Part shown: in pieces, positions 56,331-64,000 of the stretch
How the letters are laid out: every line of letters starts with the position of its first letter
Numbering within the stretch: position 1 is the stretch's first letter
Origin: Leptolyngbya sp. NIES-3755
Lineage (GTDB): Bacteria > Cyanobacteriota > Cyanobacteriia > Leptolyngbyales > Leptolyngbyaceae
Direction of reading: 5' to 3'
Assembly (NCBI GenBank): GCA_001548435.1
Contig: AP017308.1
Span: forward strand, 4,721,030-4,785,029
Length of the DNA: 64,000 nucleotides
Notes under the pieces: generated by a model
Seen by the model: only the letters and a program-made list of their open reading frames with translations
Told to the model about the DNA's origin: nothing
Database searches by the model: none
Position numbers and translations under genes: made by a program

Positions 56331-57131
56331 ATGGCAGGACATAGTAAGTGGGCAAATATTAAACGCCAAAAAGCTAGAGTTGATGCTAAAAGAGCCAACG
56401 TTTTTACGAAAATTTCTCGTGAAATCATTGTGGCGGCTCGAAGTGGCGTTCCTGACCCGGCAGGAAATTTTCAACTCAGAACCGCGATCGAGAAAGCCAA
56501 AGCTGCTGGTATTCCAAATGAAAATATCGATCGTGCGATCGCGAAAGGTGCTGGCAAGCTCGGTACAGATGCCCCACTCGAATCCATTCAATATGAGGGC
56601 TATGGTGCGGGTGGCGTAGCGATTTTGATCGAAGCCCTAACCGATAATCGGAATCGGACTGCTGCTGACCTGCGAGAAGCCTTTAGCAAGAATGGCGGCA
56701 ACCTGGGTGAAACCGGATGCGTTGGCTGGATGTTCGAGCAGCGGGGCATTGTGGAATTGTCCTTTGCACCGCAGAAACGGGGACGCAAGATCGAAGAAGT
56801 GTCGATCGACGAAGAAGCCCTGCTCGAAGCCTGTCTCGAAGGAGAAGCCGATTCGTATGAACTGATCGAAACCGAAGATGGACAGGCGGCAGAGGTTTTT
56901 ACCGTCGTTGAGAATCTAGAAAATTTGAGTCAAAGCTTGAAAGAGCAAGGCTATACGGTTTCTCAGGTTGAATTGCGCTGGATTCCGCAAAATACGATCG
57001 AGGTCACTGATCCGGATCATGCTCGATCGTTACTTAAACTCATGGATGCGCTGGATTCCTTGGACGATGTTCAGAACGCGACCGCGAACTTTGATATTGC
57101 AGAAGAACTGATGATGGCAGCGATCGCATAA
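56331..57131 (+). CDS. YebC/PmpR family protein
   Basis: 266 residues. The family start MAGHSKWANIKRQKARVDAK is exact. DPAGNFQLRTAIEKAKAAGIPNENIDRAI and GYGAGGVAILIEALTDNRNR are the conserved blocks of domains one and two; SKNGGNLGETGCVGWMFEQ follows. Homologues act as DNA-binding regulators or, in recent work, as factors that relieve ribosome stalling. It ends directly at a hairpin (57137-57180). It stands alone between the ABC genes and the FAD monooxygenase. Confidence 0.93.
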   Translation: MAGHSKWANIKRQKARVDAKRANVFTKISREIIVAARSGVPDPAGNFQLRTAIEKAKAAGIPNENIDRAIAKGAGKLGTDAPLESIQYEGYGAGGVAILIEALTDNRNRTAADLREAFSKNGGNLGETGCVGWMFEQRGIVELSFAPQKRGRKIEEVSIDEEALLEACLEGEADSYELIETEDGQAAEVFTVVENLENLSQSLKEQGYTVSQVELRWIPQNTIEVTDPDHARSLLKLMDALDSLDDVQNATANFDIAEELMMAAIA

Positions 57132-57136
57132 AAAAA

Positions 57137-57180
57137 GCCCCGTAGGATCTCTGGATGCCCCCATCCATTGTCCTTCGGGG
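57137..57180 (+). terminator. Two-part hairpin after yebC
   Basis: CCCCG.AGGA (57138-57147) pairs with TCCT.CGGGG (57171-57180), one mismatch, and an inner GGATG/CATCC stem lies inside. An A-run precedes it and only a short T-poor stretch follows, so it would terminate better on the minus strand. Probably the end of the yebC unit. Confidence 0.55.
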
Positions 57181-57406
57181 TGTCTGTGCTCTATTCGATT
57201 TCTAGAATAGATTAGACTCCATCTGATCCACTTCATCCAGAGCGTTCACCCGACTGGGTGAATTTAAAGTCGCTGAAACCAAGCAAAATCAGCACATTTA
57301 CCGAATTCATCTCATAAACTTAGCGGACAAATCATCTCGTTTGATTGATCGCATCAGAAATTTACGCGAGAATGGGTGTAAAGTTTCGTATCGCCGCTTA
57401 ACAGGT

Positions 57407-58627
57407 ATGCAGTTCGCAGAGCCGAGAATTTCTGAATACGATATCGCGATCGTCGGGGGTGGAGTCGTCGGAACCACGTTCGCTTGTGCCCTAAAAGATT
57501 CTGGTTTCCGAGTCGCTTTGATCGAAGCCGAACTGAAATCTCAAGCGGTTTCTCGCGCTCAAGCCTATTCCATCTCGCTGCTATCGAGTCATATTTTTGA
57601 GGGAATGGATATCTGGCAGCAAATCCGTCCTCAAGTCGAAACTTATAGAAAAGTGCGGCTCTCAGATGCGAATTCTCCTGCCGCTGTCCAGTTCGCACCC
57701 CAAGATATTGGAACTGAAACCCTCGGATACGTTGCAGAACATCGAGTCTTAATTACTGCGCTTCAAGAACTCTTACAGACTTGTCCAAATGTGGATCTGC
57801 TGTGTCCTGCGAAGGTGGTAAAAACGGAGTATCGATCGGACGATGCCGTTCTGGATGTGATGCTTGATGGGGAAGTGAAACAAATTCGATCGCGTTTAGT
57901 CGTTGCGGCAGATGGATCGCGTTCTCCCTTGCGTCAACAAGCTGGAATTAAAACGTTCGGGTGGCAATACTGGCAAGCTTGTGTGGTGACGACGATGAAG
58001 CTGGATGCACCCCACAACAACACCGCTTATGAATGGTTCTGGCATACGGGACCCTCTGGAATTCTGCCTTTACCAGATAATCGCTGTCGGATTGTTTGGA
58101 CGGCTTCACGATCGGAAGCTGAGAAACTGTTAGCAATGGACGATCGAGCTTTTATCGAAACCTTCAAATCCCGGTATGGTAATCATTTCGGAACACCAGA
58201 GATGGAAGGCGATCGATATCTTTTCCCCATTCAACTCATGCACAGTCGTGAATATGTTCGATCGCAGTTAGCACTAATCGGGGATGCGGCTCATAGTTGT
58301 CATCCATTGGGCGGTCAAGGCATCAATATGGGAATTCGAGACGCAGCAGCGTTGGCGCAAGTGCTAAAAACGGCACACGATCGCGGCGAAGATATTGCCA
58401 GCCTGAAGGTTCTAAAACGGTACGAACGCTGGCGACAATGGGAAAATCTGATTATTTTGAGCATCACTGATTTGCTGAATCGAACCTTCTCGAACCAGAT
58501 TTTCCCGATCGTGCAACTTCGCCGGTTTAGCTTATGGTTTCTGCGGAACATTCCGCCAATTCGTTCCTTGGTGTTCCGCATTATGTCAGGGCTGACCGGA
58601 CGGACTCCGCACTTAGCTCAACGGTAG
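57407..58627 (+). CDS. FAD-dependent monooxygenase, UbiH/Coq6 family
   Basis: 406 residues from ATG 57407; an upstream in-frame start at 57341 adds 22 residues of unlikely sequence. FAD motifs: DIAIVGGGVVGTTFACALKDSG (GXGXXG) at the start, RLVVAADGSRSPLRQQ near residue 170 and the second FAD block LALIGDAAHSCHPLGGQG near 285. The family hydroxylates aromatic rings of quinone precursors; other aromatic substrates are possible in a cyanobacterium, which lacks ubiquinone. The C-terminal 60 residues are helical and may touch the membrane. Its stop overlaps by 10 bp the convergent gene. Confidence 0.85.
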   Translation: MQFAEPRISEYDIAIVGGGVVGTTFACALKDSGFRVALIEAELKSQAVSRAQAYSISLLSSHIFEGMDIWQQIRPQVETYRKVRLSDANSPAAVQFAPQDIGTETLGYVAEHRVLITALQELLQTCPNVDLLCPAKVVKTEYRSDDAVLDVMLDGEVKQIRSRLVVAADGSRSPLRQQAGIKTFGWQYWQACVVTTMKLDAPHNNTAYEWFWHTGPSGILPLPDNRCRIVWTASRSEAEKLLAMDDRAFIETFKSRYGNHFGTPEMEGDRYLFPIQLMHSREYVRSQLALIGDAAHSCHPLGGQGINMGIRDAAALAQVLKTAHDRGEDIASLKVLKRYERWRQWENLIILSITDLLNRTFSNQIFPIVQLRRFSLWFLRNIPPIRSLVFRIMSGLTGRTPHLAQR

Positions 58628-59367
58628 ACTATCTCAGGTGCGGGAGTGAAGACGTTAGTTCGATCGAAGGATTCCACCGCAATCCGTACATAAGCCGAAA
58701 TCCATTTAAAGTGTCCCGCTGTTGTCAGCGAGATTGGAACTTTGCTAAACAAAATCACCGCGAATAGATTTCCAGACGGCAACATTCCACCAAAGCCCAA
58801 AACGGATTGAACCTTGTAAGGCACAACAAATTGAGCTTGAGCGGGAATGTGCGGACTATTGAGCGCTTCAGGAACGTGGAAGACATTAAATGCTTTGTGA
58901 GACAGCTTCGTAATCAAAGTTGGAGCCGTATCCACGACTGCACTCACTTCCAAGCCGAACTGTTGAATCAGTTGCAAAATCATTGGAGCGCGATAGACGA
59001 AATCTTCATCAATCAGTGGAATCGCTTGATGTCCAGTAGAATCCCGTCGATCGTTCCAATATTTTTCATCGCCTGCGGTTGCTAACAGGGTCAAACATTT
59101 TGTCGCTCGAATAATTGATCGACCTTTCAAAATTGCCTGTGCTGCTTCTTGTAAGTCTGGGCTGAGATCGCCATACGGATGAGTTTTGAAGAATCGCACT
59201 AACGCACAGGCGCTTTTTCCGGTTCGTGGATCAGTCAAATTCTCATAAAGATAACGAACCATTCGACTAGCGGTTTCTTCCATACTGTGCGATCGCTCGT
59301 CCATATTCCGGAGTTTGATCGCACAGTGTCGCATATCGTCTTTTGTGAAATTTGCGAGGTCGTACAT
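58618..59367 (-). CDS. Protein of unknown function, possibly a regulatory or sensory domain
   Basis: 249 residues, soluble, no signal peptide. I do not recognise a family. Visible features: a helical N-terminal part with SMEETASRMVRYLYENL, then a compact ACALVRFFKTHPYGDLSP region, a central IDEDFVYRAPMILQLIQQFG and a C-terminal beta-rich block (FGGMLPSGNLFAVILFSKVPIS) like a ligand-binding fold. The layout would suit a sensor module. It is convergent with the UbiH-like gene and overlaps it by 10 bp. Confidence 0.6.
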   Translation of the reverse strand: MYDLANFTKDDMRHCAIKLRNMDERSHSMEETASRMVRYLYENLTDPRTGKSACALVRFFKTHPYGDLSPDLQEAAQAILKGRSIIRATKCLTLLATAGDEKYWNDRRDSTGHQAIPLIDEDFVYRAPMILQLIQQFGLEVSAVVDTAPTLITKLSHKAFNVFHVPEALNSPHIPAQAQFVVPYKVQSVLGFGGMLPSGNLFAVILFSKVPISLTTAGHFKWISAYVRIAVESFDRTNVFTPAPEIVYR

Positions 59368-59805
59368 CGGGATTTACTCACTCAGGTCGCCTAGCTTTTA
59401 TTCTTCCATGTTCCTAGAATTCTCGGTTGTCTCCGGATGCTTTTTCCGTATGAATTTCAGCAATTTACTACAATCGTGTGTAAATGATGAATTTTGAGGG
59501 GCGAAAGTGTTCAGAATGAGCTTTTATACCAAATTGATTTTTGAGTGCTACAGATCTTGGAAGCCCCCTAAATCCCCCACGAGTGGGGGACTTTGAGTGG
59601 AAAATTTCCCACAAACACAGATCTTTTTCAGGTTTCAAAGTCCCCCAGAATGGGGGATTTAGGGGGCGAAGGATCTGTGGCATTAACAAATTGATTTGGT
59701 ATTACGGACTTGGAACTGATCGGCGCGAATGCAGCGATCGACGTTAAAATCGTTTCCATTCCCGATTGTGGATCAGAACATCTGATCTGCCGTAGAATCA
59801 TCAGT
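59368..59805. other. Intergenic region carrying a palindromic repeat
   Basis: 438 bp between the divergent unknown gene and the SMC-like gene. It holds the fullest copy of the C-rich repeat (59526-59702). The rest shows no gene, tRNA or clear terminator. A promoter for the SMC-like gene may lie in 59703-59805. Confidence 0.5.
59526..59702. repeat. Palindromic repeat with C-rich arms, copy 2 (fullest)
   Basis: 177 bp with imperfect terminal inverted repeats that begin ATACCAAATTGATTT and continue through CTACAGATC to GCCCCCTAAATCCCCC; the right end mirrors this (ending ATTTGGTAT). Inside are two smaller hairpins (CCCCCA...TGGGGG). No ORF is present. The size, terminal inverted repeats and lack of coding DNA fit a MITE, although no flanking target-site duplication is obvious. 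Confidence 0.85.
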
Positions 59806-62565
59806 ATGGAAATTCTTTCGGTTAGCCTCAAAAACTTCAAGTTTCATAGCGATCGCGCTTTTTCGTTCCAACCAGGGACGAATGCGATTTGTGGCGAGAA
59901 TGGTGCGGGGAAGACGAGCATTCTTGAAGCGATCGCATGGGTGCTATTTGACTATTCGGGCGCATATACGAAAGAAGATTTGATTCGGAATGGGGCGAAT
60001 AGTGCCCAAGTGCGAGTGAGCTTTATTTCGAGTCGGGATCAGCGGACGTATGAGATTAGTCGCTGTACTCGATCGAGCTATACGATCTTTGATCCAGAAC
60101 TTGGTGAAAAGCTGAACTATACGAAAAAAGAGGATGTTCTACCTTGGTTGCGAGAACATTTAGGAGTGCCAGCGGGAACGAATCTAGCACAGTTGTTTCG
60201 GAATACGATCGGGGTTCCACAAGGCACATTCACTGTTGATTTTCTCGGAACTGCGGAAGAGCGCAAAAAAGTCTTTGATCCGATTCTAAAAGTTGAAGAG
60301 TACAAAAAGGTTTACAAGGAACTCGGAGACTTAGAAAAGTTTGCGAAAGCTCAGTCTGAGAAGCTAGAGCGAGACATCCAACAGTACGATGAATTGCTCC
60401 AGGAATGGGATGAACTGAGTCAGCAAAAAGCAACGCTTAGCAGCACAATCCAGCAGATTCAAACTGATCTCAAACAATGGGAAGAACAATACGATCGACT
60501 AAAATCTGATCAAGAAAAGTACAGTGAAATCGCGTCTCAAGTGCTTCAATTAACGACCCATCTTGAATCGCTTTCGAGTCGAATCCACTCTGATGAACTC
60601 AACATAGAACGCCTTGAAGCTGAGCTAGAAGCGGCTGAAAAATCTGTCAAAATCTGCACAGAGCGACGTGATAGCTACCAAGCTTATCTAAAAGCAGAGG
60701 AAGCACTCCGAGAATTAGATCAGAGTCGATCGCAGCAAGAACAATTGATGCGCGATCGTACAAAACGTGCCAATGCTCTAAGTTCCTGTGAATCAAAGGT
60801 TGCGGTATTAGCTCAGAAAGGAGAACGCCGATCGCAGCTTGAAGCAGATTTGAAACAATTAGAACCGTTGATTAAACAACAATCTGAACTTGAGCGACAA
60901 CAGAAACAATTCAATGAGCAACTTCAATCCTGTCAAAGCTGGAGACAAACGATTCAACGGGATCAAAAACGACTTGCACAACTTCAAGAGAGTCAACAAC
61001 AACTAAGTGCGGAGATTGAACGGTTAGAAGGATTAGGCGCGATCGTTAAACAGATTCCTCAGCTTGAAGAACAACAACAACGCTACCAACAGCAACTCAG
61101 CCGAATCGAAGCGGCTACCCAATTCGAGGCAGATCTCCGACAAATTTTAGTACAAGCTCAAAAGCGCGAAGACATCCAAACGAAACACATTCAAGCTGCA
61201 ACAACAACCTTAAGAGAACTGCAACAAGCGACACCACTTTGGCAACCTCGACTAGAAGCAGTACTAACCACACTCGAAAATAGTTCAAAGCTGAATGATC
61301 ATTTGATGCAAAACCTTCAAGGAATTCTCGACGATCTATCACAGCAAACCGTTGTCGATCGATTAAAACAATCACTCAAAGAAACCCAGATTCAGCTTAG
61401 AACCTATCGAGATCAAGAATCCCAATATCGCGGACTCGATGCCAAATTCGACCAAGAGGAAAGGCTTGATGCTGAAGTTGCAGAATTACGATCGCTCATC
61501 GCTGAACATCAATCCCAACTTATTGCAGAACCCGAACTAACAGCGCAGTTAGCTAAAATTACAGAGCAGTTATCAGCATTAGAAAATCCCCGCGATCGCA
61601 GTCGTTATCTCACTCGTGATCTGAACACTTTAGCGGATCTCGACGCAGAACGCGCTCAATTACAAGCTGAACTGAATACAGCACAAGACGCGATCGGCAA
61701 GATTGACGAAGCTTTGAAAGCCTTTGAGAATTTAGCAGAACAGATTCAAGAACAGCAGAATTTACGCGATCGCTACAGATCAGACTATCAAATTTATCTC
61801 GAACATCAAAAATCTGCGAATGATTACAAAAAGCGAAAAACGCAACTTGAAACTGCGATCGCACAATTAGAACAATACCAAGAGCAACTAAAAACATTAA
61901 TTGACCAGAAAGCGCAACTCGAAGAAACCTACAATCCAGAAGAAGTTAAACGAATCAACGCAGAGTATCAAGAAGCCAACAATCAAAAGATCTCACTCAG
62001 CACAAAATTACCGATCGAGATGCAGCGTCTAGAAGAATGCGAAACGAGACTTGCCAAACTTCAAGTCACTCAGCAAAAACGATCTGAAGCTCAAACCCAA
62101 CTGAAACAAAAGCAAAAAACAGAACGATTCATTAAATTTGCTCGAAGATCCTACAAAGAAGCCGCACCGAGAATCACTGAACGCTATGTGCAAACGATTT
62201 CTCATGAAGCCGATCGCTTATTCCGAGAACTCTTAAATCGTCCAAATGTGGCTCTACAATGGACACGCGACTATGAAATCATTGTGCAAGAAGGCGCGCA
62301 TTCCCGTAAATTCATCAATCTATCAGGTGGAGAGCAAATGTGTGCTGCTTTAGCAGTCCGATTAGCATTGCTGAAAGTGCTTGCAGATGTCAATATCGCC
62401 TTCTTCGATGAGCCGACGACGAACATGGATCGACCGAGACGAGAAAGTTTAGCTGAAGCGATCGCAAACATCAAATCCTTCCGTCAACTCTTCGTCATCA
62501 GCCACGACGATACCTTTGAGAAAGTCACCGAGAACGTGATCTTGGTCGAGCGAGAGATATCGTAA
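59806..62565 (+). CDS. SMC-family ATPase, SbcC/Rad50-like
   Basis: 919 residues from ATG 59806; a longer frame (59710) runs back through the gap and is doubtful. The N-terminal ATPase half has Walker A GENGAGKTSILEAI and the Q-loop region. A coiled coil of about 600 residues follows, very rich in Gln, Glu, Leu and Lys. The C-terminal half has the ABC signature LSGGEQMCAALAVRLALL and Walker B NIAFFDEPTTNMDRPRR. Rad50/SbcC proteins hold DNA ends and work with the SbcD nuclease. The CXXC zinc hook expected mid-coil is absent and no sbcD lies nearby, so it may be a related but distinct SMC ATPase. Confidence 0.85.
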   Translation: MEILSVSLKNFKFHSDRAFSFQPGTNAICGENGAGKTSILEAIAWVLFDYSGAYTKEDLIRNGANSAQVRVSFISSRDQRTYEISRCTRSSYTIFDPELGEKLNYTKKEDVLPWLREHLGVPAGTNLAQLFRNTIGVPQGTFTVDFLGTAEERKKVFDPILKVEEYKKVYKELGDLEKFAKAQSEKLERDIQQYDELLQEWDELSQQKATLSSTIQQIQTDLKQWEEQYDRLKSDQEKYSEIASQVLQLTTHLESLSSRIHSDELNIERLEAELEAAEKSVKICTERRDSYQAYLKAEEALRELDQSRSQQEQLMRDRTKRANALSSCESKVAVLAQKGERRSQLEADLKQLEPLIKQQSELERQQKQFNEQLQSCQSWRQTIQRDQKRLAQLQESQQQLSAEIERLEGLGAIVKQIPQLEEQQQRYQQQLSRIEAATQFEADLRQILVQAQKREDIQTKHIQAATTTLRELQQATPLWQPRLEAVLTTLENSSKLNDHLMQNLQGILDDLSQQTVVDRLKQSLKETQIQLRTYRDQESQYRGLDAKFDQEERLDAEVAELRSLIAEHQSQLIAEPELTAQLAKITEQLSALENPRDRSRYLTRDLNTLADLDAERAQLQAELNTAQDAIGKIDEALKAFENLAEQIQEQQNLRDRYRSDYQIYLEHQKSANDYKKRKTQLETAIAQLEQYQEQLKTLIDQKAQLEETYNPEEVKRINAEYQEANNQKISLSTKLPIEMQRLEECETRLAKLQVTQQKRSEAQTQLKQKQKTERFIKFARRSYKEAAPRITERYVQTISHEADRLFRELLNRPNVALQWTRDYEIIVQEGAHSRKFINLSGGEQMCAALAVRLALLKVLADVNIAFFDEPTTNMDRPRRESLAEAIANIKSFRQLFVISHDDTFEKVTENVILVEREIS

Positions 62566-62764
62566 TCGATTGGCTCTAGTGGCATCCCTAGCAAAAATCC
62601 TTCGATCGTTGAGAAAAGCTGAAGGCTCTCGGAGATTGAACCAAGCACGAGGACAATGAAGATATCGATCGTGTCCCTAAATTTCTCGATCGATTCAGAA
62701 ATGAGTGCATCGAACAGTGTAGATTCCCGTACACCATCTATTCTTCTGCTCTTGATTCACTGAA

Positions 62765-64000
62765 ATGATTCACCAAACGCCTTCCAGCCTGCTCAACCAT
62801 CGTTACAAAGTTCTTGGTCTCTTAGGCGACGGAGGCTTTGGTAAAACTTTTCTGGTCGAAGATACGCATCTTCCCTCGAATCGTCGCTGTGTCGTGAAAC
62901 AACTCAAACCGATTCACGACAATCCCCAAATTCACCAAATCGTGAAAGACCGTTTTCAACGCGAAGCCGCAATTCTGGAACGCTTAGGTGAAAGTCATGA
63001 GCAAATTCCAAAACTGTATGCGTACTTCTCTGAAGATGAGCAGTTCTATCTCGTTGAAGAATGGGTCGAAGGAGATACGCTGGCTCAAAAAGTTCAGAAC
63101 GAAGGTGTCCAATCGGAAGCAACGGTTCGATCAATTCTGATGCACCTTTTACCCACGATCGCGTATGTGCATCGCCAACAAATCGTTCACCGCGATATCA
63201 AGCCCGATAACGTCATTCTACGGCGGCGAGATGGTCAGCCTGTCTTGATTGACTTTGGTGCTGTGAAAGAATCGATGAGTACGATCGTCAATAGTCAAGG
63301 CAATAGTACAAACTCGATCGTGGTTGGAACACCCGGATACATGCCTGCCGAACAATTAGCAGGTCGTCCGCTCTTTTCCAGTGATATCTACAGCTTAGGA
63401 ATGACTGCAATTTACTTACTCACCGGCAGAATTCCACAGCAGCTTGACACCAATCCAATGAACGGAGAACTAAGCTGGCAACACTACGCACCCTCAATTA
63501 GCCCAGAATTTGCCGCAATTCTCAATAAAGCAGTACAGATGAGTGCTCACCTAAGATTTAGCACTGCGGCGGAAATGCTATCGGCTCTGCAAGTTCCCGC
63601 GATCGCAGCAACCATTCCTCCAGCTCCCGCGCCAGAGATCACTTCTCCTCCAATTCCGCAAACTGCTTCAGATATTCACACTCAAGCAGTCGCACCTCAA
63701 TCGATCCCTCCTCAGCCTGTATCCGTGGCATCAGCTTCCTCCGGAGAATGGAAACGCTCAGTGATGATTGGCTGCATTATCGGATTGAGCATCTTAGGCG
63801 GTGCATTCATGTTGCGATCGCAAACCTTCGGACCCTCGATCGCCTCGAATCCCGCATCTCCCAGTCCTACTTCATCTCCCTCTCCGACTCCTCCCACTAC
63901 ACAAACTAAAGAAAGTCCATCGACTCCATCAACCACTCAATCCAATCAAGCTCCACCCAGCGATCCAACTCCCGCAAAACCAGTACAGCCTCAAGTTCCA
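62765..64000 (+). CDS. Serine/threonine protein kinase with one transmembrane helix, 5' part
   Basis: The frame opens at ATG 62765 and runs off the window end (412 codons). The Hanks-type kinase domain holds the Gly loop LGDGGFGKTF, a Lys in VVKQL, Glu in REAAILERLG, the catalytic HRDIKPDNV, the IDFGAVK metal motif and GTPGYMPAEQ. It ends near residue 280 with LRFSTAAEML. A Pro/Ala/Ser-rich linker, a transmembrane helix (VMIGCIIGLSILGGAFML near 332-349) and a Pro/Ser/Thr-rich extracytoplasmic start follow. What comes after is outside the window. The gene is 199 bp downstream of the SMC-like gene. Confidence 0.9.
   Translation, partial: MIHQTPSSLLNHRYKVLGLLGDGGFGKTFLVEDTHLPSNRRCVVKQLKPIHDNPQIHQIVKDRFQREAAILERLGESHEQIPKLYAYFSEDEQFYLVEEWVEGDTLAQKVQNEGVQSEATVRSILMHLLPTIAYVHRQQIVHRDIKPDNVILRRRDGQPVLIDFGAVKESMSTIVNSQGNSTNSIVVGTPGYMPAEQLAGRPLFSSDIYSLGMTAIYLLTGRIPQQLDTNPMNGELSWQHYAPSISPEFAAILNKAVQMSAHLRFSTAAEMLSALQVPAIAATIPPAPAPEITSPPIPQTASDIHTQAVAPQSIPPQPVSVASASSGEWKRSVMIGCIIGLSILGGAFMLRSQTFGPSIASNPASPSPTSSPSPTPPTTQTKESPSTPSTTQSNQAPPSDPTPAKPVQPQVP

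Noticed and set aside
59710-59805. Longer start for the SMC-like ATPase
   Set aside because: The extra 32 residues have no relation to the family and start within 10 bp of the repeat element.

Overview
The window looks like a chromosomal segment of a cyanobacterium, probably a filamentous one. The octamer GCGATCGC (HIP1, typical of cyanobacterial genomes) recurs throughout, for example at 4078-4085, 10386-10393, 15774-15781, 20933-20940 and 57120-57127. Several proteins are of types characteristic of cyanobacteria: Ser/Thr kinases with pentapeptide repeats, a Psb32-like TPM protein, a DUF1824 protein, an Uma2 (DUF820) protein and a phosphorylase-kinase-like GH15 protein. I saw no rRNA, tRNA, CRISPR array or transposase gene. 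The species cannot be fixed from the sequence alone.

Layout. (1) 1-3106: the 3' end of a Ser/Thr kinase with pentapeptide repeats, a run of small membrane-associated proteins (a one-TM protein, YtxH, DUF948) and a TPM/Psb32-like protein, closed by two back-to-back terminators. (2) 3431-5697, minus strand: an unrecognised protein and a TAXI-type binding lipoprotein with an unusual C-terminal membrane/helical extension. (3) 6370-33192: a cluster of about 27 kb for an extracellular polysaccharide. It holds a priming sugar-phosphate transferase, six to seven glycosyltransferases (GT2, GT4, GT26, DXD type), an aminotransferase/oxidoreductase/acyltransferase set for an amino sugar or aminocyclitol, two FAD-dependent UGM/amine-oxidase-like enzymes, a methyltransferase, a polysaccharide deacetylase, a GH5 glycanase, a Wzc-like tyrosine kinase, a Wzx-like flippase and a Wzy/ligase-like protein. 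Inside it, on the opposite strand, lies a beta-helix gene interrupted by an in-frame TGA. Together the genes describe a Wzx/Wzy-type pathway: prime on undecaprenyl phosphate, extend, flip, polymerise, control length and export, then trim or modify. (4) 33297-51926: mixed housekeeping and sensory genes, including a cyclic-nucleotide phosphodiesterase-like protein, META, TspO, an APC permease, a GT2, a PAS histidine kinase, a GH15/PHK-like protein, a heptad-repeat protein, an amidohydrolase, a b-type cytochrome, GAPDH, Uma2, an orphan HicB, a UvrD-like helicase and DUF1824. (5) 51923-56286: two divergent solute-binding lipoproteins and two sugar-ABC permeases, with no ATPase gene. (6) 56331-64000: YebC/PmpR, a UbiH-like FAD monooxygenase, an unrecognised protein, an SMC/SbcC-like ATPase and the 5' part of a second Ser/Thr kinase.

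Organisation. Same-strand genes are tightly packed, with ATGA overlaps at 31903 and 54563. Five convergent gene pairs end in overlapping stop codons. A palindromic non-coding repeat family with GCCCCCTAAATCCCCC arms occurs at least three times (two good copies and one decayed half).
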